From Microvenator marinus (lineage in GTDB: Bacteria; Myxococcota_A; Bradymonadia; Bradymonadales; Bradymonadaceae), in the NCBI RefSeq assembly GCF_007993755.1, contig NZ_CP042467.1, positions 558,001-622,000 of the forward strand: DNA of 64,000 bases. The letters run 5' to 3'. Both the position numbers and the translations under genes were made by a program. The notes under the pieces were generated by a model. It was not told where the DNA came from, ran no database searches, and saw only the letters and a program-made list of their open reading frames with translations. Below, one piece after another: positions 48,305-54,865 of this stretch. The first letter of the stretch is position 1. Each line of letters opens with the position of its first letter.

Positions 48305-48490
48305 ATGAGGAAGATCGAAGATGTTCTGAACGATGATGCGCTTCCAATTCTATCTGGGGACATTGCAGACGGGCAAACGTTGCAACGTTTGATTGAGCAG
48401 AGCCTCAAGATGGATGCCCAAGAGTTCCACACCTGGGTGCAAGGTTACGCCGAAGTCTACTGCCAAGATTCAACCATAAAGACGCTCTAA
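48305..48490 (+). CDS. Small unknown protein (61 aa)
   Basis: 61 residues, acidic, predicted helical, beginning MRKIEDVLNDDALPIL. AAGGGG stands 6 bases before ATG, a good ribosome site, which supports it as a real gene. No motif recognised. It precedes the excisionase-like gene by 112 bp. Confidence 0.55.
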   Translation: MRKIEDVLNDDALPILSGDIADGQTLQRLIEQSLKMDAQEFHTWVQGYAEVYCQDSTIKTL

Positions 48491-48602
48491 GCCTCTATTC
48501 ATGCGGCTCAGGCTGACAACGTCCCAAAACAGGATACTTGTTTCCGTTGTGGCGCGCCCAAAAGCTGGTGAATCTGCGTGAGTGTAGACAAAGGAGAAAC
48601 CC

Positions 48603-48812
48603 ATGAACATGAAGTTAGTTGACACCAATACCCTTTCGAAGATGTTCCCGGCGATCAAGGCGTCGTCCTGGGTGAGCATGCGCCACCGTGGAGTTGGGCC
48701 GCGATTCGTCAAGCTCGGGAACCGAGTCTTTTACGATATCGATGATGTTGAGGCGTGGTTCGAATCAAACAAGGTCTCTTCCACCGCCGAAGCAGCGAAC
48801 AGAAATCACTAA
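48603..48812 (+). CDS. AlpA/excisionase-like DNA-binding protein
   Basis: 69 residues with a winged-helix/HTH_17 pattern: LVDTNTLSKMFPAIK then SMRHRGVGPRFVKLGNRVFY and DIDDVEAWFESNK. This R-G-x-GP-x-x-x-K-x-G-x-x-V-x-Y-x-x-x-D-x-x-x-W signature is common to AlpA and Xis proteins of prophages and satellites, which bend DNA for excision or activate satellite genes. AAAGGAG precedes ATG by 7 bases. Confidence 0.85.
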   Translation: MNMKLVDTNTLSKMFPAIKASSWVSMRHRGVGPRFVKLGNRVFYDIDDVEAWFESNKVSSTAEAANRNH

Positions 48813-48830
48813 CCCAAGAAACACGAAAAG

Positions 48831-48850
48831 CCCGGCGGCAACCGGGCTAA
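48831..48850. terminator. GC-rich hairpin upstream of the primase gene
   Basis: A perfect 7-bp stem AGCCCGG/CCGGGCT with a 6-base loop. On the minus strand it is followed by TTTCGTGTTT, so it best suits a minus-strand terminator; on the plus strand no U-run follows. It lies between the excisionase-like and primase genes. Confidence 0.45.
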
Positions 48851-48924
48851 ACGCGTCGTCAAGTACAGACAGGAAACGCTCCCAAGAGTCTGCACTTGAT
48901 GACCCTAAATGTCAAGGAGTGCAA

Positions 48925-50205
48925 ATGGACTTATCAGAGAAAGCTCGAAGGGAATACGGGGAGATGGAAGACTATCTTCGCTCCAAAGGCGTCGAGCTCA
49001 ATCGTAGTGGGATGGCATGTTGCCCGTTCCATGATGACAAGAACCCTTCATTCAGCGTCAAGGATGACCGCTGGACATGCTGGGCCGGATGCGGCAACGG
49101 GGGCTTGATTGACCTTGTGGCGAAGTTCGAAGGTCGGGAGCCGCGCGAGATATGCTCGGAGCTTGGGAAGAAGTACCCTTCGGAGGGGCTACGAAAGAAC
49201 TCTAAGAAGTCTGGGTCCAAGCAAACGCCGAAGCCAAAGGCCCAGGCTCCAACACCGAAGCCGAAACCGAAGCCTGAAAAGCTAGACCACCCACACCAGA
49301 ACCACCCGCACTTTCGAGGCTGGCGCTCAACGCTTCTGTCACGAATGCTCGATTATGGGATTCCACTAACCGAGCCCTATCGTGGAATTCCCGCAGAATT
49401 GCTCCAAGGGCTTGTCTATGGTTTCACGGCCGAGGATTGGGACAAGGCACGCCGCGCAGTGATTCGAGATCTTAGACGCTACGTTCCGTTTGATATCCAG
49501 CCCCTGATTCCAGAAGCATATCGAATTGCAAACAAGGTTGGGGATACATGGCATCGCTACCAAAGGTTTCTCGTGTTTCCCTATTGGGACACTCAGTATC
49601 ACTTCCACCCGCTAACCGGGAATGAGGAGCCGTGGGAATGCTTCTATGACCCTTCTGACGAAGAAGAGAAGCGGCAATACGAGTACAGAACGCCCTATGA
49701 CCCAGAATCCTCGTGGCGAGTGCGCGGGCTTGTAGAGCTCCGATTCAGGAACGCCACCGAAGGCGCTCCCAAACAGGCACGCTACACACAGACCAAGCTG
49801 TTTGGGGCAACACGGATTCCCTATCTTTCGAACCCCGTACTACTCCGACTTGCGACCCAAGACGTGGAAGCTCACAAGCACACGCTCTATGTGTGTGAAG
49901 GGGAATGGGACACGTTGAGCGTATGGGCAAGGGGCAGGGTCGCAATCGGCATTCCGGGTACATCTTCGTGGAATGATGGGTGGTGTAAGCACTGGAATCG
50001 GTGCGGAAACGTGGTGGTCCTGAGTGACCCAGACAATGCCGGGGACGAACTCTGGCAACGAATTGTAGCCGCGTGCGTGAAGACTCATGGCCCACGTTGG
50101 ACACGCAAAAGACTAAGGCGCCAGTTCAACGAAGCTGGCGACATCAACGAATTACTACAAAGGTACCAAGACGGCACCGACTCAGAGGGAAACACTCATG
50201 GATGA
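48925..50205 (+). CDS. DNA primase with CHC2 zinc finger and TOPRIM-like domain
   Basis: 426 residues. A CHC2 zinc finger is formed by C33, H36, C52 and C56 (MACCPFHDDKNPSFS ... WTCWAGCG). A Lys/Pro-rich linker (about 92-120) follows. A TOPRIM-like domain has the catalytic Glu in YVCEGEWDT (near 324) and DPD in LSDPDNAGDE (near 368). It would make primers for the element's own replication. AAGGAG 7 bases before ATG 48925 fixes the start; an upstream frame to 48688 has no similarity. It overlaps the ATPase gene by 8 bp. Confidence 0.93.
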   Translation: MDLSEKARREYGEMEDYLRSKGVELNRSGMACCPFHDDKNPSFSVKDDRWTCWAGCGNGGLIDLVAKFEGREPREICSELGKKYPSEGLRKNSKKSGSKQTPKPKAQAPTPKPKPKPEKLDHPHQNHPHFRGWRSTLLSRMLDYGIPLTEPYRGIPAELLQGLVYGFTAEDWDKARRAVIRDLRRYVPFDIQPLIPEAYRIANKVGDTWHRYQRFLVFPYWDTQYHFHPLTGNEEPWECFYDPSDEEEKRQYEYRTPYDPESSWRVRGLVELRFRNATEGAPKQARYTQTKLFGATRIPYLSNPVLLRLATQDVEAHKHTLYVCEGEWDTLSVWARGRVAIGIPGTSSWNDGWCKHWNRCGNVVVLSDPDNAGDELWQRIVAACVKTHGPRWTRKRLRRQFNEAGDINELLQRYQDGTDSEGNTHG

Positions 50206-51826
50206 TATTTTCAAAGGCATGAATACCCAGCTACCTAATGTTGACGATGTCGAAAAGCCGCCCCTTAAACCCAACAATAGGCCGCTGAAGAAGAGACCTA
50301 GGGTGAGGTTGGATGAGGACAGAGGTGATGCATTAGATAAGGCCAACGTGATACTTAAAGCTCTTCGGGAGCATGCCGACTATCGCTTTTATGTGAATGA
50401 AGACACCAACGGAATTGTGCAAATCAATGGCCGCGATGTAATCGCAATGGACCATGTGACAAAGTTCCAACACCGTATTCAGCAAGAGATGGTCCTTTAC
50501 TATCCTGTGGAGGAGGGAGAGAAATTGTGGAACGTGCCACCTAAGGATGCCGTGCAATCGCTCATCGAGCGTGAGGAGTGGCCATATCTACGCAAACTGA
50601 AACGAATCGCGAGATTTCCGATTTTTGTCGGGGAAGATTTCGAGCTCTTTGACCGCGAGGGTTACGACCCTGCCTCAGGGACTTACGGCATGGAAGGAAT
50701 GTTGAAAGTAAAGGACATGACTCTTGAAGAAGCGAAAGACATCCTCATTAACAAGCTCCTGCGAGATGATGGCGGGCCAGGACTTGACCCAGAAGATCCT
50801 CCAGGATTTCCATTTGTGGACGAGTCTGACTTGGCAAATGCAATCGGTATGGCATTGACACCACTAGTTCTTCCAGCCATCCGAGACCGGAACGACAATG
50901 CTTGTGTTCCAGTATTTATGATAGATGCATCCACTCAAGGCACAGGTAAAACGATCCTAGCAGAGTCCTTGTTGACACCGGAGCTCCGCAACGTGTCGAT
51001 TCCAAAAACGGAGGAGGAGTTCCAAAAGGCGCTGGGGTCAATCATTGGTACGAAACGTGATGTGCTCTTCTTCGACAACATCTTAGACGGAGCGACATTT
51101 GGCTATCCAACACTCGCGGCAATGACAACCCAAGCCGGACGCGCTTCAATGCGCAGGCTCGGAGTAAATCAAATGATAGAGGGTCGTTTTTCAGGAATCA
51201 TAATCGCCACTGGCAACAACCTACAAGTTGATGCCGATGCGCGTAGACGCACGATGTTGATTCAACTTCATTCCTCTCTGGAGAATCCCGACCAGCGCGT
51301 TTGTAAGACCGATCCAAAGTCCTATGCTAAAAAGAACCGGTCCCTCATTCACTCTGCCTTGATAGAGCTTGTTAAGAACTGGAAGGTCAAAGGCTGTCCT
51401 AGCGGTTCGATTGTCATGGGTTCGTTTGGCGAGTTCACAAGAGTTGTTGGCGGAATACTTGATGCGGCTGGTATTCCCGGATTCGCTGGCAACACTGATC
51501 GATTGAGGGAGCGGGTTGACGACGGAGGTTGGACAGACTTCACTGCCGCGATCGGAGCAGAGTTCGAAGCGAAGCGGCTCGATCTGGAGGGCGTGACAGC
51601 TCGAAACCTTGTGAAGTATTGTGAGGAAAATGATATCGACCTTCCCGCGCGACTCGCAAGTGGCAACGGCGCCGATAGGTCTTTCGGGCGGCAGGTTAAA
51701 CAATACATCAGGGGGCCGAAAAACATGGGCGGATGGATGTGGGAGTTCATAGGTTCCCCAGCATCTAAACGGTCAGCATATCGCGTCCGTCGTTATCAGG
51801 CTCCGTTGGCTCGTGAAGAAGATTGA
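50198..51826 (+). CDS. AAA-type ATPase, probable replicative helicase
   Basis: 542 residues. Walker A-like STQGTGKT (near 248-252), Walker B VLFFDN (near 290) and a later IIATGNNLQVDADARRR (about 335-351) supply a sensor Asn and arginine fingers, the arrangement of hexameric AAA/superfamily-III helicases in phages and plasmids. The first 230 residues have no recognised domain. The 8-bp overlap with the primase gene and position next to the iteron array suggest the pair acts as initiator, primase and helicase. Exact family not identified. Confidence 0.82.
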   Translation: MDDIFKGMNTQLPNVDDVEKPPLKPNNRPLKKRPRVRLDEDRGDALDKANVILKALREHADYRFYVNEDTNGIVQINGRDVIAMDHVTKFQHRIQQEMVLYYPVEEGEKLWNVPPKDAVQSLIEREEWPYLRKLKRIARFPIFVGEDFELFDREGYDPASGTYGMEGMLKVKDMTLEEAKDILINKLLRDDGGPGLDPEDPPGFPFVDESDLANAIGMALTPLVLPAIRDRNDNACVPVFMIDASTQGTGKTILAESLLTPELRNVSIPKTEEEFQKALGSIIGTKRDVLFFDNILDGATFGYPTLAAMTTQAGRASMRRLGVNQMIEGRFSGIIIATGNNLQVDADARRRTMLIQLHSSLENPDQRVCKTDPKSYAKKNRSLIHSALIELVKNWKVKGCPSGSIVMGSFGEFTRVVGGILDAAGIPGFAGNTDRLRERVDDGGWTDFTAAIGAEFEAKRLDLEGVTARNLVKYCEENDIDLPARLASGNGADRSFGRQVKQYIRGPKNMGGWMWEFIGSPASKRSAYRVRRYQAPLAREED

Positions 51827-51837
51827 AATTCCCGCGG

Positions 51838-52080
51838 GTAACCAAAGAAAAAACCCGCAAAACCCGCATAACAACCTCAAACCCTTAGTATTGCTAGGGA
51901 GCAGAGATGCGGGTTTTATTTTCAAGACCCGCAATGTCCCGCAATGTCCCGCATGAGTTGTAGATGTTTGCGGGTTATGCGGGGACGCATGCGGGTTAGC
52001 GGCTCAAAACCCGCAGCATGTTTCCCTCTTTTTTCAATGACTTGTGAACATCCTGCGGGTTATGCGGGTTATTTTGCGGA
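51838..52080. repeat. Iteron array, putative replication origin of the element
   Basis: About twelve copies of the heptamer TGCGGGT (or one-base variants) on both strands: as ACCCGCA/TCCCGCA at 51853, 51862, 51927, 51937, 51947, 52009 and as TGCGGGT/TGCGGGG at 51908, 51969, 51978, 51990, 52054, 52063, with a partial at 52075. Several lie 9-10 bp apart, one helical turn. A T-rich stretch (52021-52045) lies between clusters and could unwind. It directly follows primase and ATPase genes, as in P4-type origins. The function is inference. Confidence 0.7.
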
Positions 52081-52224
52081 TCTTCTACACACGCGCACGC
52101 ACACCCGGGGTCTCATTCATTAGCAAACGAAAGGGGCTACACGGCAGGGCTGTTCGAAAGATGCACGTCATTTTCATTTTTGATACAATCTGAGCCGTAG
52201 ACTTGAAACACCGAGGCTCTCAGA
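52081..52224. other. Non-coding spacer before the TerS-like gene
   Basis: Contains a GT/CA-alternating stretch (acacgcgcacgcacac-like, near 52090) and a TACAAT -10-like hexamer near 52184, which may serve the next gene; no matching -35 is clear. No ORF or repeat. Confidence 0.4.
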
Positions 52225-52671
52225 ATGGGCAAGCAACGCACGAAGAAGAAACACGCATTCCTCACACACTACAAGCAACATGGAAGTGTGACACGAGCCG
52301 CAGAAGCGGCAGGTTATGCGCAACCCGGACCTTGTTACAGGTATCTCAAGACCGGAGATGATGGCGAGTATCTGGACCCTATTGTCCGGAGCATGCTCGG
52401 AACACCCGAGCCTGAAGAGCCGGAGCAAGTGACACTACCGTCCAACGTACTGAAGCTGGTCCCGAAAGCAGACCGCGAAGTCACGCCAACGATTGAAGGT
52501 GTGCAAGCGTTGCTCTGGAGTATCGCCAACGACCAACTCACGGCAGCGGGGCCGCGTGTCCAGGCAGCGAGCATTCTACTCAAAGACCTAAGAGAGACGG
52601 TGGAAGAAGAGTACGAATCACCAGAAGATATTGTTGAAGACATTCGTCGTGCTCTTTACGTCCCGCGCTAA
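52225..52671 (+). CDS. Terminase-small-subunit-like DNA-binding protein
   Basis: 148 residues. The N-terminus KKKHAFLTHYKQHGSVTRAAEAAGY with GPCYRYLKTGDD is a helix-turn-helix of the kind found in phage terminase small subunits, where it recognises the packaging site. The C-terminal part is helical and acidic (QAASILLKDLRETVEEEYESPEDI). GAGG lies 8 bases before ATG. No terminase large subunit is in the element, as in PICI satellites that redirect a helper phage's terminase. It could instead be another HTH protein. Confidence 0.6.
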   Translation: MGKQRTKKKHAFLTHYKQHGSVTRAAEAAGYAQPGPCYRYLKTGDDGEYLDPIVRSMLGTPEPEEPEQVTLPSNVLKLVPKADREVTPTIEGVQALLWSIANDQLTAAGPRVQAASILLKDLRETVEEEYESPEDIVEDIRRALYVPR

Positions 52672-52722
52672 TCGCCAAAAATACATAAACTTTCGCCAAA
52701 TTATTGGTAAACAGGGGTAAAC
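52672..52722 (+). promoter_or_regulatory. Direct-repeat operator-like region
   Basis: Two TCGCCAAA copies (52672-52679 and 52693-52700) lie exactly 21 bp apart, and two GGTAAAC copies (52706-52712 and 52716-52722) lie 10 bp apart, all on the same strand and spaced by whole helical turns. They stand upstream of the RHH-like gene, so autoregulation by that protein is likely. TTATGATT at 52739 could be the -10 of its promoter. Confidence 0.5.
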
Positions 52723-52752
52723 CCACGATCTGCGGTCTGTTATGATTCACTC

Positions 52753-53148
52753 ATGACAAGGCAGAAATACATCCAACTTGAGTTCTCAGAGACCGACCGC
52801 GCATTTCTTCGAAGGTTGCGCATCGCAATGGGTGTGAAAACCAACTCGAAGGCAATCCGCGCGCTAATCAAAGAAGCGGACGCCCAAGAGCGCATTGAGC
52901 CCGTCACCATTCCGACCATTGTCACCGTTAGCCTTCCAGCGCGCACCGCCGAAATTCATCGCACTACATGCGTTCTGAGCGACCATGACATGGTTCGACT
53001 TCGAACTCTTCAAGTAAAACTCGGATGCACAACCCGGATGGCGACCATTCGCCAACTTATCTGGGACGCATTCCTATACCTAATCGAGGGACCCAGAGAT
53101 GAGCAAAGCAACCAAAGCTCAAGAGAGACAACGCGACGCGTTGCTTAG
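52753..53148 (+). CDS. Tandem ribbon-helix-helix-like DNA-binding protein
   Basis: 131 residues with an internal duplication. Residues 5-45 (YIQLEFSETDRAFLRRLRIAMGVKTNSKAIRALIKEA) and about 74-115 (CVLSDHDMVRLRTLQVKLGCTTRMATIRQLIWDAF) each show a beta strand and two helices like RHH (Arc/MetJ-type) units. A single chain would thus supply both halves of a DNA-binding dimer. No clear ribosome site is seen. Candidate repressor of the downstream block. Confidence 0.6.
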   Translation: MTRQKYIQLEFSETDRAFLRRLRIAMGVKTNSKAIRALIKEADAQERIEPVTIPTIVTVSLPARTAEIHRTTCVLSDHDMVRLRTLQVKLGCTTRMATIRQLIWDAFLYLIEGPRDEQSNQSSRETTRRVA

Positions 53149-53734
53149 AGAGATTGTAGCGTTTCCCGGACAAAGGGAGCGCGATTATGGAGCGCCACCA
53201 GAGGACATTGATCCTATTGGAGCGTTTACCGCCGACGTGGTGATCTTCCATCGTGGAGTCATCGCATGGGACGACGAAGGGCGTTGTGTACGCCTCAGCT
53301 TGGAGAATCCGAGCTTCGAGACCGAGCCGGGTAGCAACTGCCTTCGACTATGCGCCAAAGACCTACCTGGGCGAATTGGAGCGCATACCATGCGCGGACA
53401 ATCCGACCTTCTGATGGTTTGGCTTGAAGACGGGCGTTGCTACGTCACCGACCTTCTACTTCCAGAAATGCCATTCCACCGACGCCACGCATGGGATCTG
53501 AGCTTAGAGCAGGCAGAATCGAACCTTGCCGAACTCGAAGCAATCCGAGTCCGGAAAGACAAGGCCGAGAAAGACAGGCGACTTCTGAGAGCCGAACAAC
53601 TCCGCGAATCTGCAAGGCTCGCTGAGCTCGAAGCCAAACTTGAGGCTGAAACTGTATTGACCGAGCAACAGGCGCTTGAAGCGCGCTTGAAGACTCTTGA
53701 AACCTTGAAGGTGAAACATGAAGAACACGACTGA
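53099..53734 (+). CDS. Unknown protein with C-terminal coiled coil
   Basis: 211 residues. A globular N-terminal domain (about 1-135, containing GRCVRLSLENPSFET and GRCYVTDLLLPEM) precedes a long charged coiled coil (about 140-211, rich in LEAELK-type heptads). It overlaps the RHH-like gene by 50 bp and the next gene by 17 bp. No homologous family recognised. Confidence 0.65.
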   Translation: MSKATKAQERQRDALLREIVAFPGQRERDYGAPPEDIDPIGAFTADVVIFHRGVIAWDDEGRCVRLSLENPSFETEPGSNCLRLCAKDLPGRIGAHTMRGQSDLLMVWLEDGRCYVTDLLLPEMPFHRRHAWDLSLEQAESNLAELEAIRVRKDKAEKDRRLLRAEQLRESARLAELEAKLEAETVLTEQQALEARLKTLETLKVKHEEHD

Positions 53735-53939
53735 CAAACAACTCTTGAGGCGCGCCACGGCTGTTCACCGGGACATGCTCAAACAGGCCGAGAAATTCGG
53801 TGTAAGCGCTTCTCAGTACGACGTAACGAAGCTGCTCCACACAAGCGAAAGCGGCAAGGTGAAGGTGTTGATTGACGCCACAGAGCGTCTCGCGATTGCC
53901 ATCGCCAAACGTCGCCGGATTATCATTTGCGAGAAGTGA
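53718..53939 (+). CDS. Small basic unknown protein (73 aa)
   Basis: 73 residues, basic, helical (MKNTTDKQLLRRATAVHRDM), ending KRRRIIICEK. AAGGTG lies 6 bases before ATG inside the previous gene, so translation is coupled. A DNA- or RNA-binding role is possible from its charge but not shown. Confidence 0.6.
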   Translation: MKNTTDKQLLRRATAVHRDMLKQAEKFGVSASQYDVTKLLHTSESGKVKVLIDATERLAIAIAKRRRIIICEK

Positions 53940-53941
53940 TG

Positions 53942-54031
53942 CGCGAAGGGGTTTGCCATATCCCCCTTGGACCCAGAGCCTGCCTGGTGCGCATCTGGTA
54001 GGCCGCTTGCCCGTGAGCGACACCACACGGG
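53942..54031 (+). other. Two hairpins between unknown genes
   Basis: AAGGGG/CCCCTT (53946-53951 with 53963-53968) and CCCGTG/CACGGG (54010-54015 with 54026-54031), the latter with a 10-base loop, in a 107-bp gap. They could be a structured leader, processing site or part of a packaging or regulatory RNA. No U-run follows. Confidence 0.35.
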
Positions 54032-54046
54032 AACTTTTGCGAGCTG

Positions 54047-54286
54047 ATGATGGAATGCACTTACAAGCAAATCTTCAACTTGAACCATATCGCATGTTGG
54101 TTTGTCGAGCATAACGCACACGAAACAAGGCTACTCGCCGACGGCGTGTTGGTGCTCAAGTGTTCTAGCTTACAGGCAGCTCAAAAAGAACTAGGTCGTG
54201 TCTACACTGCCATAGGGTCAGGCTTACGAGCCGCGGCCATTGTGGAGCTAGAACACTCAAACGAACTCCATCTTGTGTTTTACTAG
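54047..54286 (+). CDS. Small unknown protein (79 aa)
   Basis: 79 residues beginning MMECTYKQIFNLNHIACWF, with alternating hydrophobic strands and no membrane segment. No strong ribosome site. It is followed 3 bp later by the last gene of the element. Function unknown. Confidence 0.5.
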   Translation: MMECTYKQIFNLNHIACWFVEHNAHETRLLADGVLVLKCSSLQAAQKELGRVYTAIGSGLRAAAIVELEHSNELHLVFY

Positions 54287-54289
54287 CAA

Positions 54290-54640
54290 ATGAAGCCACC
54301 CGAGCATGTCATTCTGATAGGCCGAAAGCTGATAGCCTATGACGGCTCTAACGCCTACGTAGCGCAACTCTACTTCAAACACGGCGCTTTGCTTCTCTCT
54401 TGCCCAGAAACGCAATGGGAGCCGTCACCAGCGCATGACCTGAGCGCCGATTGTGCGAAGCTCGTGCAGCTCGGAGAAGGCGCGCTAGCCTATGACACAC
54501 AAGGGACCGCGTACCACGTTGGGAGCGAAGAGGCTCGCGTTTGCGCGCATCTTGAATGGAATCCGGTGTTATCCCGAGCAAGGGCCGAGAACCAAAACAG
54601 GGAGTACCTGGACACGCTCAGGGCGAAGTTTGCGAAGTAG
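54290..54640 (+). CDS. Unknown protein (116 aa), last gene of element
   Basis: 116 residues, beta-rich N-terminal part (VILIGRKLIAYDGSNAYVAQLYFKHGALLLSC) and a charged helical C-terminus. It sits 3 bp after the preceding gene and 16 bp before the right arm-like repeat. Cargo of satellites is often placed at this end, so it may be an accessory function; nothing identifies it. Confidence 0.55.
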   Translation: MKPPEHVILIGRKLIAYDGSNAYVAQLYFKHGALLLSCPETQWEPSPAHDLSADCAKLVQLGEGALAYDTQGTAYHVGSEEARVCAHLEWNPVLSRARAENQNREYLDTLRAKFAK

Positions 54641-54656
54641 AAAAATCGGTGCCTAT

Positions 54657-54678
54657 TTTGCTACCAATTTGCTACTAT
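54657..54678 (+). repeat. Candidate integrase arm site (right copy)
   Basis: Matches 46353-46374 at 19 of 22 positions in the same orientation (TTGCTAC ... TTGCTACTAT). It is 22 bp inside the right core repeat. See the left copy. Confidence 0.5.
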
Positions 54679-54700
54679 TCAGACCGCTTGCGCCAAGAAA

Positions 54701-54740
54701 GAGAAAAGCCCTGAACTAGAAACATGTTCTAATTCAGGGC
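54701..54740 (-). terminator. Rho-independent terminator of tRNA-Ala
   Basis: On the minus strand GCCCTGAA pairs with TTCAGGGC, with inner TAGAA/TTCTA pairs around a short loop, followed by TTTTCTCTTT. It lies 9 bases after the tRNA 3' end. The same structure is duplicated at 46154-46193. Confidence 0.8.
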
Positions 54741-54795
54741 CTTATCGAGTGGAGCTGACGGGGCTCGAACCCGTGACCTCGTGACTGCCAGTCAA
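54701..54795. repeat. Right att repeat within the intact tRNA-Ala gene
   Basis: Second copy of the 95-bp direct repeat. It comprises nucleotides 28-73 of the tRNA (54750-54795) and 49 bp downstream of it with the terminator. Recombination between the copies would leave one full tRNA and an 8547-bp circle. Confidence 0.95.
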
Positions 54796-54822
54796 GCGCT
54801 CTCCCAGCTGAGCTACAGCCCC
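54750..54822 (-). tRNA. tRNA-Ala (GGC anticodon)
   Basis: The cloverleaf folds on the minus strand: acceptor GGGGCTG/CAGCTCC with the G3:U70 pair that identifies alanine tRNAs, D-arm GCTC AGCTGGGA GAGC, anticodon loop CTGGCAG with GGC, T-arm ACGGG TTCGAGC CCCGT and discriminator A. CCA is not encoded. One anticodon-stem pair, U28-C42, is mismatched. The 3' part comes from the att repeat, so the gene remains functional after integration. Confidence 0.96.
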
Positions 54823-54835
54823 TCGAGTGGAGGGT

Positions 54836-54864
54836 GATATAATGAAGACTAGGCGGCCTGTCAA
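54836..54864 (-). promoter_or_regulatory. tRNA-Ala promoter
   Basis: On the minus strand TTGACA (54864-54859), a 17-bp spacer and TATATC (54841-54836), giving a start about 7 bp before the tRNA. The perfect -35 and normal spacing fit a strong housekeeping promoter. It lies just after the mscS stop codon. Confidence 0.75.
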
Positions 54865-54865
54865 T

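Larger units (their letters stand above)
46154..54795. mobile_element. tRNA-Ala-integrated phage-satellite-like element (8547 bp if excised)
   Basis: Bounded by 95-bp direct repeats (46154-46248 and 54701-54795, one mismatch) that contain the 3' end of a tRNA-Ala gene. Inside are a tyrosine integrase, AlpA/Xis-like protein, primase, AAA ATPase, an iteron-like origin, a terminase-small-subunit-like protein, a tandem RHH-like protein and small unknown genes; all are on the plus strand. No capsid, lysis, conjugation or relaxase genes appear. This gene set is like phage satellites (P4, PICI) in logic: integrate, replicate and possibly be packaged by a helper phage. The satellite identity is inference. 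Confidence 0.85.

Noticed and set aside
51838-52080. CRISPR array
   Set aside because: Heptamers occur in both orientations at 9-60 bp spacing with no constant-length spacers and no cas genes.
53872-54114. 80-residue frame across the hairpins
   Set aside because: It starts inside one gene and ends inside the next in other frames, with no ribosome site and Pro/Arg-rich composition.
46154-54795. Integrative conjugative element
   Set aside because: No relaxase, coupling protein or type IV secretion genes.
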